Program-made: the position numbers and the translations under genes
Source: Flammeovirgaceae bacterium UBA2786
Lineage (GTDB): Bacteria; Bacteroidota; Bacteroidia; Cytophagales; Cyclobacteriaceae
Assembly: GCA_002352225.1 (NCBI GenBank)
Contig: DEIA01000032.1
Span: 1,401-65,400 of the forward strand
Direction of reading: 5' to 3'
DNA: 64,000 nt
Shown: positions 1-8,493 of the stretch, one piece after another
Layout: the number at the start of each line of letters is the position of its first letter
Position numbering within the stretch: position 1 is the first letter of the stretch
The notes under the pieces: model-generated
The model's input: only the letters and a program-made list of their open reading frames with translations
The model's database searches: none
Told to the model about the DNA's origin: nothing

Positions 1-2420
1 GCCTTAATAGTTTGACTGCTAACCGTAAGTAGCGCAAGTATTATAGCAGCAATGGCGGCCAACAGGTAAACGATAAGGTTCATATCCACATGATAGGCAA
101 AGCTATTTAGCCATTGCTGCATAAAGTACCAGGCCAGCGGCCACGCAATCAGGTTGGCCAGAACAATCAAGATCACAATTTCTTTGGAGAGCAAACCCAA
201 AATGCTGGGCACCGAAGCGCCTAGTACTTTGCGGATGCCGATTTCTTTTACCCGCTGCAGCGTGTTGAAGGTAGCTAACCCAAACAAGCCGAGGCAGGCA
301 ATGAATATTGCTAATCCCGAAAATATGGTGAAGAGTTGATTCTGCTTTTGCTCTTCCAGGTAAAGCCGTTGGTAGTCTTCGCTAACAAATGCATAATTGA
401 ACGGACGATCGGGCAGAAACTCTCTCCAAACTTTTTCGATGTGTGCGAGCCCCTCCTGCGTTTTGCCGGCCGAAATACGAATGGACAAGTCGCTGAAGAT
501 GCCAGGCCGCGAATAGAATACAATGGGAACAATGGATTGATGGAGCGATTCAAAATGAAAGTCTTTTACAATGCCTACCAGTTTGCCTTTGATATCGGCA
601 TAGCTGAAATCTTTATCAATACCATCGCCCACATTGGTCCACCCATAGGCTTTGGCCGCGGTTTCATTAACGATGAAGGAGAGGGAGTCGTCATTGACAA
701 AGTCTTTCGAAAGATCTCGCCCGGCAGCCATCTCCATACCATATGTGCGGAAGAACTCTTCATCGATAGCTACAAACTTGGTAGTAACGGTAGCATTGAT
801 CAGGCTATCACCTTTTGTAATCAGTGGTGCGCCATTGCTATCCAGCAAGCGCCCGGTAGGAATGCGCGATGAACGCGTGGCATTTTCAACCACAGATGTT
901 TTGAGGAGTTCATTATAAAATGCCTCGTAACTTTTGTCCAGTTCATCAGAATAATAACCAAACACCACCACCTGATCTTTATCGTACCCTAACGTGCGAC
1001 TGTTTAAAAAATCGAGTTGCTGAAACGTAATAGCCGTGGCGATTAACAGAATAATAGAAATTGAAAACTGCGCTACTACCAGAGTTTTACGAACCAATCC
1101 TTTGCCTTTGGCAGAACCTTGTTGCCCTTTTAATACCAAAGCTGGCTTAAAGCCAGAGATAACAAGAGCCGGATACAATCCCGCGAGTATTCCAACCACA
1201 ACAGCAAAGCCAATCAATCCCAGGTACAATGGCCAGTTGGCAATCGGATCAAGCGAAAGCGATTTACCTGTAAATGAATTGAGCCACGATACCGAAACCA
1301 CTGCAAAACCTGCGGCTAATACCAATGCAAAAAAGGAGATGAGCACCGATTCGCTCAGGTATTGACTAACCAACTGCCCTTTGAAAGCGCCCACCACTTT
1401 GCGCAATCCCACTTCTTTCGAACGTTTGGTTGCACGGGCGGTAGAGAGGTTAATAAAATTGAAACATGCAATAAGAATAATAAATAGCCCAATCACTGCC
1501 ATCATCCGCACGTTGTTGATGTTGCCGTTTACTTCCAGTTCATCATCAAGGTGCGAGTAGAGATGAATGTCGGTAACCTTTTGCAGAAACAACGTAGTGG
1601 CTTTTGAAGCTTTGAAGTCGGGGGCAGAACCCCAGTTGGCCCGTGCATAGGTAGCAAAGTGGCGTTCCATAAAATCCGCAAAGCCGGCTTCAACTTTTTT
1701 CGGATCAGCACCTTCTTCCAATAATAAATAAGTACCAAAGGCATTATTGCCCCAGTTGGTTTCCAACGCCTTACGACCATAGATAGCATCGTTTTCAAAT
1801 GTGCTGAATGATACCAGCATGGTAGGATGCCAGTGCGACTGGGCAGGAAAGCTTTTGTAGGTTCCCGTTACCTCTATGTCGAGTTGGTTGTTTACCCTAA
1901 GGCGTTTACCAATTACATCCTGCGAGCCAAAGTATTTGGTTGCATATGCTTCCGAGAGCATTACGGTAAAGGGCCGTAACAAGGCTTTGGCTGGGTCGCC
2001 CGACTGTACTTGAATGTCGAAGATTGTGAAGATATCGGGCTCCACTACGAAGATGTCGTTTTCAATAAAGTTTTTTACAAGTTCACCCTTCTCTTCAAGA
2101 CTTATGTTCAGGCTGTAGTTGATAGTGCGGGCCATTACTTCTATTTCGCCAAAGTCATTTTTTAATAGCGGCCCGATGGGCGGTGCTACATTGGCCAGGT
2201 GCAGATTGGGCACTCCGTCTTTACTTAAAAAATTTCGTGTTACGCGATAGGTTCTGTCTGCTTTGGTATGATAGCGGTCATAACTCAGTTCATCGGATAC
2301 AAACAAGTAGATAAGGATGCAGCACATCATAGCCAATGCCAGGCCGGCAATGTTAATAAAGGCTGTGAGCTTGTTGCGGAAGATAGACCGGATAGCAACT
2401 TTGAGATAATTGCGAATCAT
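1..2420 (-). CDS. ABC transporter permease, FtsX/MacB type (3' end outside window)
   Basis: Reading the - strand from the ATG at 2420 gives one uninterrupted frame of 806 codons that runs off the window start. It begins MIRNYLKVAIRSIFRN, the usual start of the large Bacteroidota permeases. The layout is a first membrane segment (about residues 18-40), a periplasmic MacB-like core, three membrane segments near residues 275-410, a second extracytoplasmic core, and three more membrane segments that end near the cut. The two FtsX halves carry the paired motifs KEVGLRKVVGA and KEIGIRKVLGA. The last visible residues (SSQTIKA) suggest only about 15-20 residues are missing. Members of this family are subunits of tripartite or MacB-like exporters or of lipoprotein-handling systems; no ATPase partner lies in the window, so the substrate cannot be inferred. 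Confidence 0.9.
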   Translation of the reverse strand, partial: MIRNYLKVAIRSIFRNKLTAFINIAGLALAMMCCILIYLFVSDELSYDRYHTKADRTYRVTRNFLSKDGVPNLHLANVAPPIGPLLKNDFGEIEVMARTINYSLNISLEEKGELVKNFIENDIFVVEPDIFTIFDIQVQSGDPAKALLRPFTVMLSEAYATKYFGSQDVIGKRLRVNNQLDIEVTGTYKSFPAQSHWHPTMLVSFSTFENDAIYGRKALETNWGNNAFGTYLLLEEGADPKKVEAGFADFMERHFATYARANWGSAPDFKASKATTLFLQKVTDIHLYSHLDDELEVNGNINNVRMMAVIGLFIILIACFNFINLSTARATKRSKEVGLRKVVGAFKGQLVSQYLSESVLISFFALVLAAGFAVVSVSWLNSFTGKSLSLDPIANWPLYLGLIGFAVVVGILAGLYPALVISGFKPALVLKGQQGSAKGKGLVRKTLVVAQFSISIILLIATAITFQQLDFLNSRTLGYDKDQVVVFGYYSDELDKSYEAFYNELLKTSVVENATRSSRIPTGRLLDSNGAPLITKGDSLINATVTTKFVAIDEEFFRTYGMEMAAGRDLSKDFVNDDSLSFIVNETAAKAYGWTNVGDGIDKDFSYADIKGKLVGIVKDFHFESLHQSIVPIVFYSRPGIFSDLSIRISAGKTQEGLAHIEKVWREFLPDRPFNYAFVSEDYQRLYLEEQKQNQLFTIFSGLAIFIACLGLFGLATFNTLQRVKEIGIRKVLGASVPSILGLLSKEIVILIVLANLIAWPLAWYFMQQWLNSFAYHVDMNLIVYLLAAIAAIILALLTVSSQTIK

Positions 2421-2620
2421 GGCGTTGGGGGTTTCTGTTTAAAACTGAGTTTGCGGGAAAAGGTTACGGTAAAGGACAGCAAAGTAACGAACGGGTTGCA
2501 TGGGGTTTGAGAGGTTGTTTTTTATCCGCAAAGTCGCTGAGGCGCAATGGATAGCTAAGTTTATTCCTGGCACCTCGGTGGTTACTAAAAAATAATCACC
2601 TTAACGCAAGGCCTTGAATC

Positions 2621-2691
2621 ACCAAGGTACTACGAACACGAAGGGGCACAAAGCGCTTGGTGCTTCTTTGTGTCTTCGCGTCTTTGTGGTT
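2621..2691. repeat. Imperfect inverted repeat, ACCAAGG...CTTTGTGGTT type
   Basis: The left arm (2621-2653, ACCAAGG...CACAAAG) and right arm (2663-2691, CTTCTTTGTGTC...TGTGGTT) are imperfect reverse complements around a short centre. The wording (accaagg, cacgaag, cacaaag / ctttgtgtcttcg) matches a repeat style that I recall from intergenic regions of many bacterial genomes. Its function is unknown; it could form a hairpin in RNA. Confidence 0.55.
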
Positions 2692-2785
2692 AAAAAAACA
2701 TGATGATATCTGAACCATCATTAAAGCCTTCCTGTTCCTGCTATTGCTTTTGGGCCTCCCGGGTTCAACTGCCGCTTGTAACCTT

Positions 2786-2793
2786 TATATTTG
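2786..2793 (+). promoter_or_regulatory. Putative -7 promoter element for the MFS gene
   Basis: TATATTTG matches the Bacteroidota -7 consensus TAnnTTTG exactly and lies 11 bases before the ATG at 2805, so the transcript would have almost no leader. No good -33 TTTG is seen at the expected distance. Confidence 0.4.
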
Positions 2794-2804
2794 CACTTTC
2801 ATTC

Positions 2805-4037
2805 ATGACGCGCAGCCGCTATTTTCTTCTGATTCTTATTCTGGGTTCCCTCTCAACCATCAGCCCGTTTTCGATTGATATGTACCTGCCGGGCTTTCCG
2901 GCCATTGCCAAAGAATTTAACATTAGTATTTCGCAAGTACAGTTTTCGCTAACAGCCTATCTGATAGGTATTGCCATGGGCCAGTTGCTGTATGGGCCGT
3001 TGCTGGATCGCTTTGGAAGGAAGAAACCCTTATACATCGGCTTGTTTATTTACATCATCAGCTCGGTGGGTTGCGCATACTCATATTCAATGGAATCATT
3101 GGTGCTTATGCGGTTTCTTCAGGCGTTGGGAGGTTGTGTGGGTATGGTAGCGTCTCAGGCTCTGGTTCGCGATTTGTTTCCGGCACGAAAAATAGCTCAG
3201 GCGTTTTCATCCATCATATTGGTCATTGCAATATCGCCTATGATTGCTCCAACGGTGGGTGGCTACTTTACCGTAGCCTTTGGCTGGCACTCGGTATTTG
3301 TTGCCCTTGCCACAGTTACATTTTTAATTCTGTTAGCTACCTACTTCTTGTTGCCTGAAGGTAAACCCGCTGATCCAGCCATCTCGTTACAGCCGCGTGC
3401 CATACTCAGCAACTTTTACCTTGTGCTAAAGCAACCGCAGTTTATTATGTATGCCATTGCCGGAGGTATTGCCATGTCGGCACCGTTTGCCTACATCGCA
3501 GCTTCAGCCGATGTGTTTCTGAATTTATTCCATGCAACCGAACAACAATACGGGTGGATATTTGCCTTCATTGCTTCGGCTATGATCGGCTCGGCCCAAT
3601 TCAATCATTTGTTGTTGAAGAAATTTACCAGCCAGCAATTAGTAAAATTTGCCTTGCGGTATCAGGTAATTGCCGGTGCTATTATGGTAGCGGGTATTGT
3701 GTTAGGTTGGTTTAATATGATCGGCCTAACGATAGCTATTTTCTTTTTTATGCTGGGGCAGGGGCTAACCGGTCCTAACAGTTCGGCCCTGGCATTGGCT
3801 CCATTTACCAAACATGCAGGCAGTGCGGCTTCGTTGCTGGGTAGTTTCCGGATGTTGGTGGGTGGAATAATTACGGCTATTGTAAGTGCGTTGCACAATG
3901 GAACCCCATTACCAATGGTGCTGGGCATGTGGCTTTCGGTGGTGGTGGCCATTCTGCTTCTCACATCTGTTAAGGTAGTAATCCGCTACCGCGCGCGTAA
4001 GCGAATGGTGAAAGATGAGCCTGCGGTGTTGCTTTGA
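2805..4037 (+). CDS. MFS multidrug transporter, Bcr/CflA family
   Basis: This 410-residue membrane protein has about twelve hydrophobic segments. It is a proton-driven exporter of the Bcr/CflA (DHA1) group, which exports drugs such as bicyclomycin, sulfonamides or chloramphenicol in characterised members. The N-terminus (SPFSIDMYLPGFPAIA) and the motif-A loop GPLLDRFGRKKPL after the second segment are typical of the family. The start was placed at the ATG at 2805 (MTRSRYF) because the first membrane helix follows directly and a TAnnTTTG element sits just upstream. An ATG at 2700 would add 35 residues rich in Cys and Ser that do not look like family sequence. The gene stands alone between the ABC permease and the sulfatase. 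The actual substrate is unknown. Confidence 0.88.
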   Translation: MTRSRYFLLILILGSLSTISPFSIDMYLPGFPAIAKEFNISISQVQFSLTAYLIGIAMGQLLYGPLLDRFGRKKPLYIGLFIYIISSVGCAYSYSMESLVLMRFLQALGGCVGMVASQALVRDLFPARKIAQAFSSIILVIAISPMIAPTVGGYFTVAFGWHSVFVALATVTFLILLATYFLLPEGKPADPAISLQPRAILSNFYLVLKQPQFIMYAIAGGIAMSAPFAYIAASADVFLNLFHATEQQYGWIFAFIASAMIGSAQFNHLLLKKFTSQQLVKFALRYQVIAGAIMVAGIVLGWFNMIGLTIAIFFFMLGQGLTGPNSSALALAPFTKHAGSAASLLGSFRMLVGGIITAIVSALHNGTPLPMVLGMWLSVVVAILLLTSVKVVIRYRARKRMVKDEPAVLL

Positions 4038-4182
4038 TTGTTCAGGCTACCATCTTATTATTCTGAGAGAAGGAGTTAGGTAAAAATTCAGCAGCGCGTT
4101 TAGATGAGAATGCTCAGACCTAACGCTTCTTTTCACATACTATCCGCTTGAAGATTGTGTATTCATCTTGTACCTTCACGGT

Positions 4183-5733
4183 ATGAAGAAATTTATTTTC
4201 GGTTTGGTTTTACTGGCTGCCTGCACTACACAACCAGAGTCGACTAAAAAATTGACTGGTACAGGAGGGAAACCCCGTAATGTAATCTTCATTTTGTCTG
4301 ACGATCATCGTTATGATTTCATGGGCTTTACCGGTAAAGTACCGTGGTTAAAAACACCTAACTTAGACAGGCTGGCAAAGGAAGGGGCTTACTTTGAAAA
4401 CACCTATGTAACCACTGCGCTATGTTCGCCCAGTCGTGCATCAATTTTAACCGGCTTGTATTCGCATACACATACGGTAGTTGATAACATTGCGCCCGAT
4501 CCGGGCAATCTTGAGTTTTTTCCGGAGTATTTGCAGCAGGCAGGTTATCAAACTTCTTTTTTCGGCAAGTGGCACATGGGTGGTGACACCGATGAACCGC
4601 GCCCGGGCTTTAGTCATTGGGAAAGTTTTAAGGGGCAGGGCGTTTATTATAATCCGCAACTCAACATTAATGGTAAACAGGAGAGTTATACCGATTCAAC
4701 ATACATAACCGATTTACTTACAGAGCATGCAGTAGATTGGTTGGCTAAACGCGATCAATCGAAACCGTTCTTTATGTATTTATCACATAAAGCAGTGCAT
4801 TCAGAGTTTGCTCCGGCCAAGCGACATAAGGGTGTGTATAAAAATGAACCAATCAGTTTACCATCTTCATTTCGCACGTCCGATCAGCAGGTGAGTGGCA
4901 AGAAACGGATCAACAATGATATTGAAACCGAGGTGAATAAGAAGGAGCCATTAAAAACTGATACCTACTATGGTGAAGGGCGCACACCCGATTGGCAAAA
5001 GATGCAGCGCGAGAGCTGGCATGGTGTAGATTACATGTACCACGGGCAGATTTCTTTCCCTGATTTTTATCGGAGCTATTGCGAAACCTTACTGGCTGTA
5101 GATGAAAGTGTGGGCGCGGTATTAAAATATCTTGATGATAACGGACTGGCAGAATCTACTCTTGTAATTTATATGGGCGACAATGGTTTTTCGTTTGGCG
5201 AGCATGGGTTGATTGATAAACGCCATTTTTATGAAGAGTCGGCCAAAGTACCGTTCTTAATTCGTTGCCCGGAATTGTTTGGTGGTGGTTTAAGACCCAA
5301 GCCGATGATTCAAAACATAGATGTTGCGCCTACTGTATTGGAGGTGGCGGGCCTGCAGTTGCCAAAACATTTTCATGGCAGATCTATTTTGCCCTTGCTG
5401 CAAGGCAAAGAGGTGGTGTGGCGCGATAAAATATTTTATGAATATTATTGGGAGTTTGATTTTCCGCAAACACCCACCATGCATGGTGTGCGTACCGACC
5501 GGTATAAGTTAATACGGTACCACGGCATTTGGGATACCAACGAGTTTTACGATTTGCAGGAAGATCCCAACGAAATGAATAACCTGATTGCGAGCCCGGA
5601 ACATCAGGCATTGATCGAAGAACTCACAGCTTCTATTTACGACTGGCTTGAATCTACAGACGGTATGCAAATTCCGCTAAAGCGTACAGTGAAGAAGCGA
5701 TTTGGAGATCATCGAAATCAATCGCTATATTGA
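4183..5733 (+). CDS. Type I sulfatase, outer-membrane or periplasmic lipoprotein
   Basis: This 516-residue enzyme begins MKKFIFGLVLLAAC, a lipoprotein signal with the lipobox Cys at residue 14. It would hydrolyse sulfate esters outside the cytoplasm. The metal-binding DD pair (residues 40-41, in ILSDDHR) and the CSPSR signature at Cys81, the residue matured to formylglycine in this family, are both present, as is the DNG...GEHG metal motif in the second half. The C-terminal part (EFYDLQEDPNEMNNL) is the usual small domain of S1 sulfatases acting on carbohydrates. The ATG at 4183 is preferred over one at 4168 because it gives a clean signal peptide. No formylglycine-generating enzyme with intact cysteines is in the window, so maturation must depend on a gene elsewhere. 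The substrate is not predictable from this sequence. Confidence 0.92.
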   Translation: MKKFIFGLVLLAACTTQPESTKKLTGTGGKPRNVIFILSDDHRYDFMGFTGKVPWLKTPNLDRLAKEGAYFENTYVTTALCSPSRASILTGLYSHTHTVVDNIAPDPGNLEFFPEYLQQAGYQTSFFGKWHMGGDTDEPRPGFSHWESFKGQGVYYNPQLNINGKQESYTDSTYITDLLTEHAVDWLAKRDQSKPFFMYLSHKAVHSEFAPAKRHKGVYKNEPISLPSSFRTSDQQVSGKKRINNDIETEVNKKEPLKTDTYYGEGRTPDWQKMQRESWHGVDYMYHGQISFPDFYRSYCETLLAVDESVGAVLKYLDDNGLAESTLVIYMGDNGFSFGEHGLIDKRHFYEESAKVPFLIRCPELFGGGLRPKPMIQNIDVAPTVLEVAGLQLPKHFHGRSILPLLQGKEVVWRDKIFYEYYWEFDFPQTPTMHGVRTDRYKLIRYHGIWDTNEFYDLQEDPNEMNNLIASPEHQALIEELTASIYDWLESTDGMQIPLKRTVKKRFGDHRNQSLY

Positions 5734-5769
5734 TAAAGGGAGAATGATTTAGCAGATTAAATCAAATAC

Positions 5770-5985
5770 ATGATGGAAGAGCTTCTGATTGTCTTTATTG
5801 CACTCGCCACAATTATCCAATTTTGGGCCTTTATTGATATGGCCTACACCAAACGAATGGAGAATAAAGGGTTGTGGATGCTGATCCTTCTACTTCTTCC
5901 GCTGGGGGCAATGTTTTATTTTCAGAATCGTAAAAAACTGATTCGGACATTTAGTCCACAGTTTAGGCAACAGCCTCTCCTATAA
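5770..5985 (+). CDS. Small membrane protein, PLDc_N-like
   Basis: This 71-residue protein has two hydrophobic segments (about 4-24 and 35-52) separated by a short basic loop, with a basic tail (NRKKLIR). The pattern WMLILLLLPLGAMFYF-NRKK resembles the PLDc_N domain, a two-helix membrane module found alone or at the N-terminus of cardiolipin synthase-like proteins. It follows the sulfatase by 36 bases on the same strand. Its start could be either of two adjacent ATGs. The function of free-standing members is not established. Confidence 0.65.
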   Translation: MMEELLIVFIALATIIQFWAFIDMAYTKRMENKGLWMLILLLLPLGAMFYFQNRKKLIRTFSPQFRQQPLL

Positions 5986-6009
5986 TTTTCAAATGGCTTG
6001 GGAATTGAA

Positions 6010-7797
6010 CTAACTCTTGCCGGTTTGAAACCCGATACTCGGGCGTTTTGATTTGGTAGGTTTAATTTCAAATTCTTTCACATCATCCAAAATGATGGTC
6101 TCCATTAGCTCGGGCGTACGTTCTTCTTTTTTCATAGAAGCCAAACGTAAGTGTTGGTTCTTTACCGATTCGCCTACTACTTGCCGTACCGACCGCGCAT
6201 TACCAAAGTGCGAATCGCGTTCGGAATGTAGAAACGCAAAGTAATCTTCGAGGTGTTTGCGTGCTCCCTCTTCCAGTCTTACTCCTTCTTTTTTAAATAA
6301 ACTATTTGCAATGGTATTCATTTCTTCAGGCGCATAATCCTGAAATTCAAAGTAACTATCAAACCTTGACTTGAGCCCCGGATTTGATTCAATGAATTGG
6401 TACATGTTTTCGGTATAGCCGGCTACAATAACACCAAACTTGCCTCGGTTGTCTTCCATGCGTTTCAGAATAATCTGGATAGCCTCACCACCAAAATCGT
6501 ATTGCGATCCTTTGCCATTGGCCAGCGAGTATGCTTCATCAATAAACAATACACCCCCCATGGCTTCATTTATTTTCTCTCCGGTTTTGATAGCGGTTTG
6601 TCCTACATAACCGGCTACTAAACCTTCGCGGTCTACTTCTACCAGATGCCCTTTTTCCAGAACGCCAAGTCCTTTATAAATCTTAGCCAGTATGCGGGCC
6701 ACAGTTGTTTTACCGGTACCCGGGTTTCCTGTGAAAACGGTATGCAATGAGAATTTGTTGAGAATGTCTTTTCCGGTTTCCTGATAGAATTTCACCAGCT
6801 TAACCATTTCGTTTACTTCTTGTTTTATTTTGGTAAGGCCGGTTAACGAATTCAGTTCGGCTAAACTTTCGAACAGCAGGTCTTCTGAATTTTTAGAAAC
6901 TGGGGCTGAGCCTGTGGCGGACTGGCCGGTAGTGGTTTGAGTAAGTTGAATGCCATTGGTTAAAACCTGTGCATCTCCTTCTTCAGCGGCATCGCCCACC
7001 ATAAACGGTACAGTAGCAATCAGATTATCTAAAAAGATTACCTCCATGGTGTAGGTATCGCGGCCCCACCGGCCCGGAGTTTCGCCTCCCCAACCCGGAA
7101 ACAGCGTTGTAATTTGGCCGAGCGTGTTGGCTGCTACATAGGTAACGTACGAGCTGCTTCCTTTCAACAAGCCAGCTTTATCATAAAAATTAAAAAATAG
7201 TTCTGCATAATAATCGCTGTGTACTTTGTTCTTCAACCGGAAGTCGCTCCACACGTAGCGGGTTTCTTTTTGACTAAATGCTTTCAGGTATTTTTTATTT
7301 TCTTGTGTGGAAGCTTTGCCATCGCCTTCAAACAGCCGTATCGATTCAATGTCGAAGAAAAGATTTTCGCCTTTACGGGCTGCGCCTACATCTTCTATAT
7401 AAAATGTAGTTTCACCCACTTTTACTTCATCGATATAACCTTCCCATACGTAGATTCCTTTTAGCCAGAATGTTCCGTAAGTCGATTGCCCCCACGATTC
7501 GCGGAAGTACACAATGTTTTCATCCTTACCAATGATGCGTTTTTGTTCCAGATTACACAACTCTCTGCGGTGTGTGCCATTTACAAAAAAACATTTCAGG
7601 CGTATGTTAGCTTCCCATTCGGCCTCGTCAAATAGTTTATTGAAAACAGAAAACTCTACCCGGATATACGTGGTTTCGTAGCGGTCGTACACTTTACGGT
7701 ATTTTTTGGTAGCATCAGCCATCCATTCATCAGATGAGTGGACTTTAATACCACGAAATTTGTATTTGCCGGGGTTTTTGTTTTCAGAAGAATCCAT
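6010..7797 (-). CDS. AAA+ ATPase, CbxX/SpoVK type, with N-terminal beta-rich domains
   Basis: The C-terminal half of this 595-residue protein is an AAA+ module of the CbxX/CfqX-SpoVK family. It has Walker A GNPGTGKT at residues 357-364, Walker B VLFIDEA at 416-422, an SRFD arginine-finger region near 477 and the GNARSVR sensor-2 segment near 532. Family members are hexameric motors, for example the rubisco activase CbbX. The first ~270 residues do not resemble CbbX. They look like two or three beta-strand-rich modules (WSDFRLKNKV..YAELFFNFYD, TYTMEVIFLDN) joined to the motor by a Ser/Thr/Gly linker near 280-303. There is no signal peptide, so it is probably cytoplasmic. The N-terminal part may recognise a substrate; that is inference. 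The gene is monocistronic and convergent with its upstream neighbour. Confidence 0.85.
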   Translation of the reverse strand: MDSSENKNPGKYKFRGIKVHSSDEWMADATKKYRKVYDRYETTYIRVEFSVFNKLFDEAEWEANIRLKCFFVNGTHRRELCNLEQKRIIGKDENIVYFRESWGQSTYGTFWLKGIYVWEGYIDEVKVGETTFYIEDVGAARKGENLFFDIESIRLFEGDGKASTQENKKYLKAFSQKETRYVWSDFRLKNKVHSDYYAELFFNFYDKAGLLKGSSSYVTYVAANTLGQITTLFPGWGGETPGRWGRDTYTMEVIFLDNLIATVPFMVGDAAEEGDAQVLTNGIQLTQTTTGQSATGSAPVSKNSEDLLFESLAELNSLTGLTKIKQEVNEMVKLVKFYQETGKDILNKFSLHTVFTGNPGTGKTTVARILAKIYKGLGVLEKGHLVEVDREGLVAGYVGQTAIKTGEKINEAMGGVLFIDEAYSLANGKGSQYDFGGEAIQIILKRMEDNRGKFGVIVAGYTENMYQFIESNPGLKSRFDSYFEFQDYAPEEMNTIANSLFKKEGVRLEEGARKHLEDYFAFLHSERDSHFGNARSVRQVVGESVKNQHLRLASMKKEERTPELMETIILDDVKEFEIKPTKSKRPSIGFQTGKS

Positions 7798-7874
7798 AGT
7801 ATTTCAAATCAAGTCTTAAGACTAAGGTAAAGAAAAAATGAAATTAGGGAAGAAGAGAAGATATAAAATAAGCT

Positions 7875-8453
7875 CTAATTTTTAACCTTAAACGCAATTC
7901 GCCATAATCCCCTTAATTCATTATTCTTATACCCAACGGCTTTATCGCGCGGGTATAATTTCTGAATACTGGCATCGGTACTAAACGTAACTTCTTTACC
8001 GGGCGTGCCATGGCAGGTAAGGCAAAGGGGCTGTGTAACAATGGGTTTAAAGAAAAGCACCGAATCATCTTTTAAAACCAGTTTGGGCGTAATGGTATTG
8101 CCTTCGCTTAAATCAATACCAAAACCCTTCATCATAAAAGTTGCGAGCTCATCGGCTTTGTTGCGGGGGTTACGCACTTTGGTACTAACCCGTTTAATCG
8201 ATGCCTGGTGGGCGAGCGAAAGCGAATCGGTAATAGGATAGGCGCGCAGGTTACAATAATGCAAGGCTGAATCGATACCTCCGGTTTGCAACGCTCGTTG
8301 CAGTTCGCCACTAAGGGTTTCAAACGAAAGTTTGGCAAGGGCATTACCGCGCGAAATGTAGGTGGTATCTAACTGCGAATAGCTTTGTAGTGTTTTTTTA
8401 CTGTTGCAGGAAATAAGCATAACGAGCGCGAATAGCAGAATCAGGTTTTTCAT
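7875..8453 (-). CDS. Heme-motif lipoprotein, DUF3365/Tll0287-like
   Basis: This 192-residue protein starts with a lipoprotein signal (MKNLILLFALVMLISC, lipobox Cys16). It contains one c-type heme attachment motif CLTCH at residues 144-148. The overall pattern (LGNALAKLSFETLSGEL early, VRNPRNKADE in the middle, SLCLTCHG late) fits the DUF3365/Tll0287-like sensor domain, a small PAS-like heme domain in periplasmic or membrane sensors. The ATG at 8453 is preferred because an earlier start (8528) would overlap the response regulator and precede the signal peptide. It lies 40 bases downstream of the LytTR regulator on the same strand, so it may be the last gene of that operon. A redox- or ligand-sensing role is an inference. 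Confidence 0.75.
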   Translation of the reverse strand: MKNLILLFALVMLISCNSKKTLQSYSQLDTTYISRGNALAKLSFETLSGELQRALQTGGIDSALHYCNLRAYPITDSLSLAHQASIKRVSTKVRNPRNKADELATFMMKGFGIDLSEGNTITPKLVLKDDSVLFFKPIVTQPLCLTCHGTPGKEVTFSTDASIQKLYPRDKAVGYKNNELRGLWRIAFKVKN

Positions 8454-8493
8454 GTCGGGAAGTTCGGAAAAAATATTATCCCGATAAACCATT

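Larger units (their letters stand above)
2421..2804. other. Intergenic stretch with degenerate repeat, no gene
   Basis: This 384-base gap between the divergent permease and MFS genes holds no convincing gene. It contains an imperfect inverted repeat (2621-2691), a more decayed CGCAAAG-type fragment near 2528-2545, and a TAnnTTTG promoter element just before the MFS start. An in-frame extension of the MFS gene back to 2700 is possible but would place repeat-like and promoter sequence inside the protein. Confidence 0.6.

Noticed and set aside
336..872. Open frame of 178 codons on the + strand
   Set aside because: It lies entirely inside the ABC permease read on the other strand, which has clear family motifs.
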